In this document: positions 18,297 through 25,625 of the stretch, one piece after another
How the letters are laid out: every line of letters begins with the position of its first letter
Numbering within the stretch: position 1 is the stretch's first letter
Assembly: GCA_024275135.1 (NCBI GenBank)
Contig: JAJRZS010000034.1
Span: forward strand, 1 to 64,000
Origin: Planctomycetota bacterium
GTDB taxonomy: Bacteria > Planctomycetota > UBA1135
Direction: 5' to 3'
DNA length: 64,000 bases
Translations under genes and position numbers: made by a program
Notes under the pieces: generated by a model
Seen by the model: the letters and a program-made list of their open reading frames with translations, nothing else
Told to the model about the DNA's origin: nothing
Database searches by the model: none

Positions 18297-20457
18297 CGTT
18301 GTTAGTAGGGACAATGGCGCCACTTGGAAGTTCTTCCCACCCAGAATCAATGACCACGAAAAGCTCTCGACCATCTTCGACAATCCAACGAAAGCGGGCC
18401 TGCAGGCCAAGTGTATCCGACTGGTTGTCTGATTGGATGAGGGACTCCAAGCTAGTATCGGCATTGAACGAATAATTGAGGGAGAGTTGCTCAATGCGAA
18501 CTGTGAAATCTCCTGTCGACAGGCTACCTCGATCTTCGCTGTAGGAAAGGCCAAGGTTGAGATGTTCATCTGGGCGCACACTCAAGCCTGAACGCAAGCG
18601 CAAAATGTCGCCGTCGTACCAGTTGCCAAAGGAAAAGTCAGCCTGTGCAGAAACAGGACGAGATCGGGATGTGGCATAACGCAAATTATGCTCTACCCAA
18701 CTGTAGTCTCCAGCGACAATGGAAGCATTATCGGCTACTGGAAAGGTTTGACTTGGGCGATCCGTTTGCACCAAAGTATTGACGCGAAACGAATCTCCAT
18801 CATTGAATTCTACTGCCAACCATCCCAAGCGTAAAGTCGAGCTAATGGTGTTGCCGCTTAGGTCGGTCCAAACCTGAGGCGAAACCCCGAAACTATATTT
18901 TCTCACCGGGCCACTCGTCGGGCGCGGATTCCAATACACAGCGGCATTCGCTCGCATTTCTCCTGGACGGCGGACGAAGCCCATAGCCGGAAAAAAATCG
19001 CCTTGGGTCCCCAGCAGACCCAAAAAATACGACCAATTGGATGTTGTCAATTTCACAGCAGAGCCAAAACCAAGGCCCTTTTTGCCAAGTCCTTCATCAT
19101 CGCTTTGCACCAAATAACTATTCACGCTGAGACTGCCAGGCAAAACCTTGGTGCTTGACCAGCGTACATCAGCACCAGCAACCGTATTGGAAAGTTTGCT
19201 AGCTGGATTGCCGTCAGTAAAAAGCGCACCCACAGCCAAACTGCTTGAAACATTGTAGGAGGATCGGAAAACGAAAAGGTCACCATCCGGCACACCGGTA
19301 GTCGGCGCAGCCCCGGTGTGGACTCCCAAGAAACCCAAATCCCATGGGCCAGCTCGTCCTGCAACGCGCAATCCATAATCCAGCGGCACCTCCCTCCCGC
19401 TCAACAAACCGATACGGCGGCTGAAGAAAGGGATGAGATTAGTGCCGCTGCTACCAAAGCGCCCACGTTCTCCAAATTGAAAGAGTGTGCTGTCTTGCAA
19501 AAAGAAATCACGTTTTTCTGGGAAGAACAAGGGAAAGCGAGTGAGGTTTACTTGGCGATTATCAACTTCGGTTTCAGCAAAATCTGTGTTCCAAGTAATT
19601 GAGCTCGTCAACTGTGGGGTAATGCTCCAACTGATTTCACCGCCTAAGTCACCAACAAGATGCGAATTCCCACCTTGAGGGTTGGCGCTCTTTAATTTGA
19701 AATACGGACGAAACTCAAAGCCTTTGCCTTGATGGATTCCGGAAAAGCCACTTAGTTCTCCAGCTTCACTGACATTACCAATAAACAGTTCCCGCCGCGG
19801 AGAGGCCCAGCGATAAGAACTTCGATCCGCCCCACGATAGCGCTGAAAGTTTGCTCCCCAAACATCCTGGTCGCCAAAGGCCATGCTGGCAAAGGGAATA
19901 GCAATTTCCGCAATCCAGCGATCTTCCAGAATCTGGGTTCGCCCTTGCCAAAATCCATTCCAAGGTTTATTAAAACGCCGACCGTTGTCACCTAACAAAG
20001 CATCGCCGCGCGAGCCCGCAGCGGACATCTGAAAAAAATAGGAGGTCTTGGCGTCGCGGAAAGTATCAAAAACAAACTCAATGCGATCGTCGTCTTGCAA
20101 AAAAGCATCTCGCCGCAAGTTTTGCAAAACCAATTGATCTGTTTTTGGCTCCATGCAAATGACGCCCAGATACAAATAAGTGTCCGAGCGCATCATCAAA
20201 ATCCTTGTCGGTGGATCCCCCGGATCCCCTTCGAAGGGAATCACCTCGGTGAATTGCTCCAAAACCAGAGCTCGGCTCCAGGCGTCTTCATTCAGCGCCC
20301 CGTCCACATCAATGTTCTGGTTGATGGTGGGTACATGCCCCGAGGGCAGGGATGCAGGGTTTTGCTGGCTGACAAGAGGGCTGCCAAAACAACCACCGAC
20401 TGTCAGCAGCAGAAAGGGCAATCCCATGGGAGGTAATCGGTGCGAGGTGCAAGGCAT
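18259..20457 (-). CDS. DUF5916 outer-membrane protein with N-terminal CBM9-like domain
   Basis: 732 residues from the ATG at 20457 (or 722 from 20427). A signal sequence (MGLPFLLLTVGG) is followed at about 45-220 by a CBM9-like sandwich: NIDVDGALNEDAWSRA, YLYLGVICMEPK, DDRIEFVFDTFRDAKTSYFF. The long C-terminal part is strand-rich and has the DUF5916 hallmark FPLFFPEKRDFFLQDSTLF, closing in a barrel ending with the aromatic beta-signal VYAIRF. The substrate is unknown; polymer or glycan handling at the outer membrane is plausible. A run of nine C residues lies two bases before the start codon. It follows mutY by 23 bases and overlaps the small barrel gene. Confidence 0.82.
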   Translation of the reverse strand: MPCTSHRLPPMGLPFLLLTVGGCFGSPLVSQQNPASLPSGHVPTINQNIDVDGALNEDAWSRALVLEQFTEVIPFEGDPGDPPTRILMMRSDTYLYLGVICMEPKTDQLVLQNLRRDAFLQDDDRIEFVFDTFRDAKTSYFFQMSAAGSRGDALLGDNGRRFNKPWNGFWQGRTQILEDRWIAEIAIPFASMAFGDQDVWGANFQRYRGADRSSYRWASPRRELFIGNVSEAGELSGFSGIHQGKGFEFRPYFKLKSANPQGGNSHLVGDLGGEISWSITPQLTSSITWNTDFAETEVDNRQVNLTRFPLFFPEKRDFFLQDSTLFQFGERGRFGSSGTNLIPFFSRRIGLLSGREVPLDYGLRVAGRAGPWDLGFLGVHTGAAPTTGVPDGDLFVFRSSYNVSSSLAVGALFTDGNPASKLSNTVAGADVRWSSTKVLPGSLSVNSYLVQSDDEGLGKKGLGFGSAVKLTTSNWSYFLGLLGTQGDFFPAMGFVRRPGEMRANAAVYWNPRPTSGPVRKYSFGVSPQVWTDLSGNTISSTLRLGWLAVEFNDGDSFRVNTLVQTDRPSQTFPVADNASIVAGDYSWVEHNLRYATSRSRPVSAQADFSFGNWYDGDILRLRSGLSVRPDEHLNLGLSYSEDRGSLSTGDFTVRIEQLSLNYSFNADTSLESLIQSDNQSDTLGLQARFRWIVEDGRELFVVIDSGWEELPSGAIVPTNNDVTAKIVYAIRF

Positions 20458-20459
20458 GA

Positions 20460-20468
20460 GGGGGGGGG
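20460..20468 (-). repeat. C9 homopolymer just upstream of a start codon
   Basis: On the coding strand nine consecutive C residues lie two bases before the ATG at 20457 of the DUF5916 outer-membrane protein and 12 bases after the mutY stop. No Shine-Dalgarno sequence is visible between tract and start. Homopolymer tracts of this length slip during replication and can vary expression of surface proteins in other Gram-negative bacteria; whether this one does is not known. An assembly or sequencing length error is possible. Confidence 0.6.
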
Positions 20469-20480
20469 AATTCTACGGAC

Positions 20481-21566
20481 TCAACCCTGGCAACAGGCTA
20501 AGACTTTTTTCGCCAGGCCAGTGAGGGGTACCGCTTCTGGACAGCGCCATTGAGCAGAAGGCGGGACAACTTCCTCGCTGGCCTCAAAAAGCACCACATG
20601 CGCGCGGATGCGGTGATGGGTAATGGAGTGACGAACAAGCCCTCTGTATTGTAATTCCGTTTCCCCTATCAAAGCTGCCCCACTAAGCTCCCAGGCTGCC
20701 GCCAGGGGATCTCGTTCTGCCAAGGGGGCAGATGGGGGCTCAAACAAGCCTAGACTCCAGCCGGTTTGGCGGGACAACAAATGGACCCGCATCCCCACCC
20801 TGTGGACGAGATAGACCAACTCCAAATCCACCCATTTCTTTTTTCGCTTTGGCCGGGGGTAGTCTCCCACCTGGTGAGCCTCAAATGCTCGGCAAGAAGT
20901 TGCCAGCGGACAGGCCTCGCAGCGAGGTTTGCACGGCAGGCAAATCGTAGCCCCAAGCTCCATTAGGGCCTCGTTCAGCAGGCCAGGCGCCTGCAAATCT
21001 CCGGTCGGCAACTCTACCATCCACCTCTCCCCCTCGGCGCGCGCCGCCTTTTCCAGAGCCAAGGCATCGGCAGGCAGAGGAAGTGCTAGGTAACGGGCAA
21101 CTACTCGTTTCACATTGCCATCGACCACAGGAATGGCTTCGCCAAAAGCCAAAGAAGCCACCGCCGCTGCCGTGTAGGCACCGATGCCCGGAAGTTGGCG
21201 TAGCTCGGCAGAGGAGGAAGGCCATTGGCCCTGATGCTGCTCCTGCAAGGTTCTGGCTGCAGAATGCAGCATCCGCGCCCGCCGGTAATAGCCCAGACCT
21301 GCCCAAGCCCTCAAAACATCCTCCAATTCCGCCTCCGCCAAAGAATTCAGGGTGGGGAAAAGTTTGAAAAAACGCAGAAAATACTCTTGGACTGCTTCGA
21401 CCCGAGTTTGTTGAAGCATAATCTCGGCGATCCAGCAACGGTAGGGGTCGCGCAGGCCACGCTCATCAGCCTGGCGCCAGGGCAAATCCCGGGCCTGGGC
21501 GCGAAACCAAAGGATTAGACGGGCGGGAATGGATTCATCCACCTTGGAGCCTGACGAAAAACCCAT
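20481..21566 (-). CDS. mutY: A/G-specific adenine DNA glycosylase MutY
   Basis: Removes adenine mispaired with 8-oxoguanine. 361 residues, normal length. Seen: LPWRQ, DPYRCWIAEIMLQQTRVEAV (with the catalytic Glu), the helix-hairpin-helix LPGIGAYTAAAVASLAFG, VDGNVKRVVAR with the catalytic Asp, and the iron-sulfur motif C-x6-C-x2-C-x5-C in CLPCKPRCEACPLATSC. The C-terminal third is the NUDIX-like 8-oxoguanine recognition domain. The ATG at 21566 is only 24 bases from the divergent start at 21591. It heads the operon mutY-DUF5916-barrel-DUF1800-DUF1501. Confidence 0.95.
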   Translation of the reverse strand: MGFSSGSKVDESIPARLILWFRAQARDLPWRQADERGLRDPYRCWIAEIMLQQTRVEAVQEYFLRFFKLFPTLNSLAEAELEDVLRAWAGLGYYRRARMLHSAARTLQEQHQGQWPSSSAELRQLPGIGAYTAAAVASLAFGEAIPVVDGNVKRVVARYLALPLPADALALEKAARAEGERWMVELPTGDLQAPGLLNEALMELGATICLPCKPRCEACPLATSCRAFEAHQVGDYPRPKRKKKWVDLELVYLVHRVGMRVHLLSRQTGWSLGLFEPPSAPLAERDPLAAAWELSGAALIGETELQYRGLVRHSITHHRIRAHVVLFEASEEVVPPSAQWRCPEAVPLTGLAKKVLACCQG

Positions 21567-21590
21567 GACACAGGATAATAGCTACATCGC
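21567..21590. promoter_or_regulatory. 24-base divergent promoter space with overlapping -10-like elements
   Basis: Only 24 bases separate the mutY and membrane-protein start codons. GATAAT (21574-21579) reads as a -10 element for the plus gene, ending 11 bases before its ATG, and TATTAT on the other strand (21580-21575) ends 8 bases before the mutY ATG. Both transcripts would then have almost no leader, and the -35 regions would lie in the opposite gene. No Shine-Dalgarno fits in this space. This is a reading by eye. Confidence 0.4.
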
Positions 21591-23450
21591 ATGCGTACGC
21601 TCCGCCTGTTCCTCTACTTCACGGCCCTGGTTGGCCTACTCCTGGGAATTAGCGACAGTCTTTCGCTTGCCTTGGGCGGCTCCACCGCAGACTCCTTTCT
21701 CGCCAATGGTTTCGTCCTCTTGGCTCTTGGCCTTGGTGCACGCTTTCGCTGCGTCGGCTTCGTCCCTCTGCGCGCATCCTTTTTGCTGCTGGGCTTTGCT
21801 GGCATCCTGCCTTTGTTGGCTGGATTCGCGCCCCTAGGAGCCGCCTTTGCTGCCTTTTTCTTCCTCCCCTTGCGCGCTGTCGGCGCATGTATTTCCGGCA
21901 TCCTGCGCCAACAACCTCACCACCTTAGCCTGCTCGCATTGGCCTCTTGGTGTGGCTGGCTGCTGACTACCGCCTGGGCCCCTGGCTTGCCCGGATTTCT
22001 CCTCCTTTGGTTAGTCGCTGCCATTTTGCAAAGAACCTTGCCCACCCCAGAGCCAGAACCCTCCCCACCCTTAGCCTTCCTCCCCCTGCTGCCACCTGCT
22101 TTCAGCGCAGCAGGCATCGTTCTCCTATTCCTCGCACTTTCCCCCTACCTCAGCCTTTTCGACTCCGGCGCTCTGCCCCAAGATTTGCGCCGCGGGGCCA
22201 GCCTGGGCATGGTCTTCTTCTTGTGCTGGTTCACCTTTGGTAGTGGTTTTGCCAACACACCTGCACGCAAAGGTATTGCTGCCCTTGGAAGCTTGGCCTT
22301 AGGACTTGGCTGGCCCTACTTTGTCAGCAACATTGCTCAGTTATCGTCAACGGAAAACTATTTTCGCTGGCTGGGGGATCCCCGTTTGCACAATCTTTTT
22401 TCATTCGCGACACGATCGGTGCCAGAAGAGCATCCTGTCTATGTTCCTATCCTCACCTGTATTGGTTTTGCCCTACCGAGCGCTCTCACTGCTTTGGTTC
22501 TGCGCAATGCCTTTGCCCGTAATCATCAGGACTGGGGCCCCTATTCCTTAGCTCCTCTTCTTCTCGGCAGCGGGGTAGCGTTTCTGTTTTGCGGCTTCTT
22601 CGCCTACCCTCTCTTTCCCTATCTTGGCTGGATTGCAGGCACTACCCTTGTTTCGGCCGCAATGTTTTTCTGGTGGAATCTCTCCCTGCCAAAGCCCTTG
22701 CGTTGGCTTGGCACTGCTTCTCTACTTTGCTGCCTTTATTTCCCCCTGCATGCGGCCCCAGCTTTAACTTTTCAACATCCTTTGATGGATGCCTATGTCT
22801 GGACGCCTGCACCAAAGCCCAGCAATGCTTCTTGGCCCCAGCATGACTCCCTGCAAACTGCCAATTACTTTAGCCTGCCCCGCTATTTGCTCCGCAACGC
22901 AACCCCGTCTCAGCTTGCACTCGACCGAACTTTCTTGTTCGACGACCGCAACTCACTAGCTGCTGGCCTGGAAAAGCAGGGCATTAGAGAGGCAGAGTTT
23001 CTCTTTGCCGCCGCGCTGGCCAGGAATCCCCAAAAGATTTGCTGGGTGGGTCCACCGAATCGCCAAGCATTGCAGGCACTCAAGCAAAGAGCCCCTATGG
23101 AACTCAGCGTGGCCTGCGATCCACCAAACCTAGGTCGTTTGGCCTTGCTCAATCCAATAAGTGGTGAATCGTTTCCTAGTCTTTCAATTCAGCCAAGCCT
23201 CACTCGTTGCGAAGGCCCATTCGACCTTGTTTTCATGCAAGGCCAAGCGATGTGGGAACAACGCCATTCTTTACTGCGAGCAGAAATTCTTCGCCAAGCC
23301 TTCTTACGCCTAAAAGAGCAAGGTCTCTGTGTTTTCGTTGCTTCACCGGAGGATTTTGTTCCCGGCATTCTTCCCCAATGGATTCAAGAATTCAAAAATA
23401 TCTTTCCCACAACTCAAGTTTTCTTGCTCCCTTTGGCCCCAACAAAATGA
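21591..23450 (+). CDS. membrane protein with degenerate spermidine-synthase-like C-terminus
   Basis: 619 residues. The first 400 are strongly hydrophobic with about 11-13 membrane helices (for example FLYFTALVGLLLGI, FLLLGFAGILPLLAGF, LCCLYFPLHAA). The soluble C-terminal part (about 400-619) resembles the Rossmann-like half of polyamine aminopropyltransferases: FLFAAALARNPQKICWVG in place of motif I, PFDLVFMQG, LLRAEILRQAFLRLKEQGLCVFV. The glycine-rich SAM-binding signature is poorly kept, so catalysis is doubtful. Membrane proteins with such a domain are common and mostly unassigned. The downstream gene overlaps it by 4 bases (ATGA). Confidence 0.65.
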   Translation: MRTLRLFLYFTALVGLLLGISDSLSLALGGSTADSFLANGFVLLALGLGARFRCVGFVPLRASFLLLGFAGILPLLAGFAPLGAAFAAFFFLPLRAVGACISGILRQQPHHLSLLALASWCGWLLTTAWAPGLPGFLLLWLVAAILQRTLPTPEPEPSPPLAFLPLLPPAFSAAGIVLLFLALSPYLSLFDSGALPQDLRRGASLGMVFFLCWFTFGSGFANTPARKGIAALGSLALGLGWPYFVSNIAQLSSTENYFRWLGDPRLHNLFSFATRSVPEEHPVYVPILTCIGFALPSALTALVLRNAFARNHQDWGPYSLAPLLLGSGVAFLFCGFFAYPLFPYLGWIAGTTLVSAAMFFWWNLSLPKPLRWLGTASLLCCLYFPLHAAPALTFQHPLMDAYVWTPAPKPSNASWPQHDSLQTANYFSLPRYLLRNATPSQLALDRTFLFDDRNSLAAGLEKQGIREAEFLFAAALARNPQKICWVGPPNRQALQALKQRAPMELSVACDPPNLGRLALLNPISGESFPSLSIQPSLTRCEGPFDLVFMQGQAMWEQRHSLLRAEILRQAFLRLKEQGLCVFVASPEDFVPGILPQWIQEFKNIFPTTQVFLLPLAPTK

Positions 23451-24196
23451 GATTTGCCATCGTCGGACAACGAGGAGTCCGCAACGACGTATGGGCATTA
23501 CCTTGGTCAGATCTTGCCTCAAGGCTAGAAGAGCTCGGATTGCCTTTGTGGAATCAAGAAGATCTTTCCGCCCTTCAATTGCCAACAAAGGATGATCTCG
23601 GCAACAATCCATGGCTGTTTCGAGGCCCCTTCCGCCCCGTCAATCTTGCCCTCGCTGACACAGCTTTCCGCTTGGTAGCAGAGAATTCCCTTTCCCAACG
23701 AGCTGCTGCTGTATGTGATGAGCTGTTGCCCCTTGTTCTACAACCCTCCTTGCTCAGCTTTTATGCGGCGGAATTCAGTGCCCAAGAGTATTCTGTCCAC
23801 GACACTTATTTGCAAAGCAATCCTTTAGCCATTGAAGTCAGCGAGGATGCGCTGGAAAAACTCATGGAACTAACTCTGCTTCACCCACAAGCGAAAACTC
23901 TGCACAGAACATGGGCTGAGGTTGGGGTTGTCTTGGTTGAGTTGCGAGAAATCGGTTGGATTCAACAATATTTCCAGCGCCTTTGGCAAGAGCTCGGGTG
24001 GCAGGATGCGGAAATCCGCTTGGCGCTCGCACATGCGGCGATGGAAATGTTGGATTTTGATTTGGCCTTGGACCATATCCACGCCATCCTCGCCCAATAT
24101 CCCGACTTTGGCCCAGCCTTGGAATTGCAGCACTTGGCGGAAAAGCAAGAGCAAGTGCCCCGGGATGCACATGCAGGCCACAATCACGGGGACTAA
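23447..24196 (+). CDS. hypothetical protein with TPR-like C-terminal helices
   Basis: 249 residues from the ATG at 23447, which overlaps the preceding stop (ATGA). No signal peptide. The N-terminus MRFAIVGQRG is hydrophobic but short. The C-terminal half (about 140-240) is helical and reads as TPR-like pairs: LRLA-type segments such as EIRLALAHAAMEMLDFDLAL and DHIHAILAQYPDFGPALEL. It ends in a small histidine-rich tail (HAGHNHGD) that might bind metal. Its coupling to the spermidine-synthase-like membrane protein suggests that the two work together; TPR parts are sometimes fused to that family. Function not recognised. Confidence 0.6.
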   Translation: MRFAIVGQRGVRNDVWALPWSDLASRLEELGLPLWNQEDLSALQLPTKDDLGNNPWLFRGPFRPVNLALADTAFRLVAENSLSQRAAAVCDELLPLVLQPSLLSFYAAEFSAQEYSVHDTYLQSNPLAIEVSEDALEKLMELTLLHPQAKTLHRTWAEVGVVLVELREIGWIQQYFQRLWQELGWQDAEIRLALAHAAMEMLDFDLALDHIHAILAQYPDFGPALELQHLAEKQEQVPRDAHAGHNHGD

Positions 24197-24241
24197 TTCC
24201 CCCTTCAGTAGCAGGCAATAGCGGCCGATAGAAGACCACGC

Positions 24242-24263
24242 TTGAGGTGGAAAACCGCCTCAG
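24242..24263 (+). promoter_or_regulatory. stem-loop in the leader of algD
   Basis: TTGAGGTGG (24242-24250), loop AAAA, CCGCCTCAG (24255-24263): nine consecutive pairs counting two G-U wobbles. It ends 14 bases before the algD ATG at 24278 and 46 bases after the upstream stop. It is not followed by a T run, so it is not a standard terminator; it could be a leader hairpin affecting translation or a processing site. Confidence 0.5.
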
Positions 24264-24277
24264 TGTGCCCCTTAAGC

Positions 24278-25612
24278 ATGGACATCGCCGTAATTGGACT
24301 TGGATACGTGGGTTCTGTCAGCGCTGGATGCCTGGCCGACCTTGGACATCGCGTGATTGGCGCTGATGTCCAACTGGAAAAAGTTGCCAAACTGGCCCGA
24401 GGCAAGCCCCCCATTCAGGAGCCTGGGCTTGACGCTCTCATCGCCAAAGGGGTGGAAGAGACAAGAATCCGCGCTACCTCTGACATCCGCCGCGCGATAG
24501 AACATTCTGATGTTGCCTTGCTCGCCGTCGGCACACCAAGCAAGGAAGACGGTGGCATCGACGACAAATATCTATTGCAAGCTGTGGCCGCCATAGGCCA
24601 AGCCATTCGTGATCTTGGCAAAAAGAAATATGTGGTAATGTCGAGATCGACTAGTCCACCTCCCGTGCATCGCAAACTCATGCGGCTGCTCGAAGAGACT
24701 TCCGGACTTAGCTATGACGAAGGCTTGGGTTATGTTTGCCACCCTGAGTTTTTGCGTGAAGGGATCGCCATTGCAGATTTCCACGCCCCACCGAAAATAG
24801 TTTTTGGCATTCATGGGAGCCCAAGCCACCAATGCTGCGCGGATCTTTATCCATCCATCGAAGCCCCTACTTTTATGGTAAGCGTAGAAACGGCGGCCAT
24901 GGTCAAGTATGCAGACAATTGCTTTCATGCGGTCAAAGTCACTTTCGCCAATGAAATTGGAATGTTGTGCAATTCCCTAGATGTTGACTCGCATGAAGTG
25001 ATGGACATTTTTTGTGCCGACTACAAACTTAATATCAGCCCAAAATACTTGCGCCCAGGAAGCCCATTCGGTGGTTCCTGTTTGCCTAAGGATTTGCGAG
25101 AAATACTTCATCTGGCAAAAATCACCGACACCCCACTCGATATGTTGGCCGGAACCTATGCCAGCAACCAAAACCAAATTGACTCATTACTGGACAGAAT
25201 TTTAGAAACCAAGCCCAAAGTCGTCGGCATCGTCGGGCTTTCGTTTAAGGAAGGAACACCGGATCTTCGCGAGTCGCCAACGGTTCAACTATTGGAACGA
25301 CTGCGGAAGTCTGGGGTTGACGTTATTGCCTACGACGAAGAACTTGTGGATGCAGAGGAAGAAAATCTAATGGATCTTTCTGGTCATCTTTACAGAGATT
25401 TGAATCGCGTAGTTCAAGAGTCGGACGTTTTGGTCGTCTACCACGGATTATCTCAATTGCAGTGGGATCGTGTCGAGTTTCAAGATGCCTTGGTTTTAGA
25501 TGTCACCAACGTTCCCATGCTACGCCAGTCGCATACCTACGAAGGCCTTTACTGGAAAAACCAACCTGCAACATCTCCGGTTGCAAGTTGCATCCTGGAT
25601 TTAAGCTCCTAA
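24278..25612 (+). CDS. algD: GDP-mannose 6-dehydrogenase (AlgD-like)
   Basis: NAD-dependent four-electron oxidation of GDP-mannose to GDP-mannuronate, the committed step of alginate synthesis. 444 residues. An N-terminal Rossmann motif (IAVIGLGYVGSVSAGCL) is followed by SPIVEPGLEAL-like PPIQEPGLDAL, VGTPS, HPEFLREG, then KYADNCFHAVKVTFANEIG and a catalytic segment (LRPGSPFGGSCLPKDLRE) with the nucleophilic Cys. The CADYKLNIS stretch before this segment resembles Pseudomonas AlgD more than UDP-glucose dehydrogenases. The ATG at 24278 directly begins the Rossmann strand and was preferred over upstream TTG. Alg44- and Alg8-like genes follow (gap 13 bases), which supports the GDP-mannose assignment; UDP-sugar use is not excluded. 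Confidence 0.82.
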   Translation: MDIAVIGLGYVGSVSAGCLADLGHRVIGADVQLEKVAKLARGKPPIQEPGLDALIAKGVEETRIRATSDIRRAIEHSDVALLAVGTPSKEDGGIDDKYLLQAVAAIGQAIRDLGKKKYVVMSRSTSPPPVHRKLMRLLEETSGLSYDEGLGYVCHPEFLREGIAIADFHAPPKIVFGIHGSPSHQCCADLYPSIEAPTFMVSVETAAMVKYADNCFHAVKVTFANEIGMLCNSLDVDSHEVMDIFCADYKLNISPKYLRPGSPFGGSCLPKDLREILHLAKITDTPLDMLAGTYASNQNQIDSLLDRILETKPKVVGIVGLSFKEGTPDLRESPTVQLLERLRKSGVDVIAYDEELVDAEEENLMDLSGHLYRDLNRVVQESDVLVVYHGLSQLQWDRVEFQDALVLDVTNVPMLRQSHTYEGLYWKNQPATSPVASCILDLSS

Positions 25613-25625
25613 CCCCCTCCCCATC

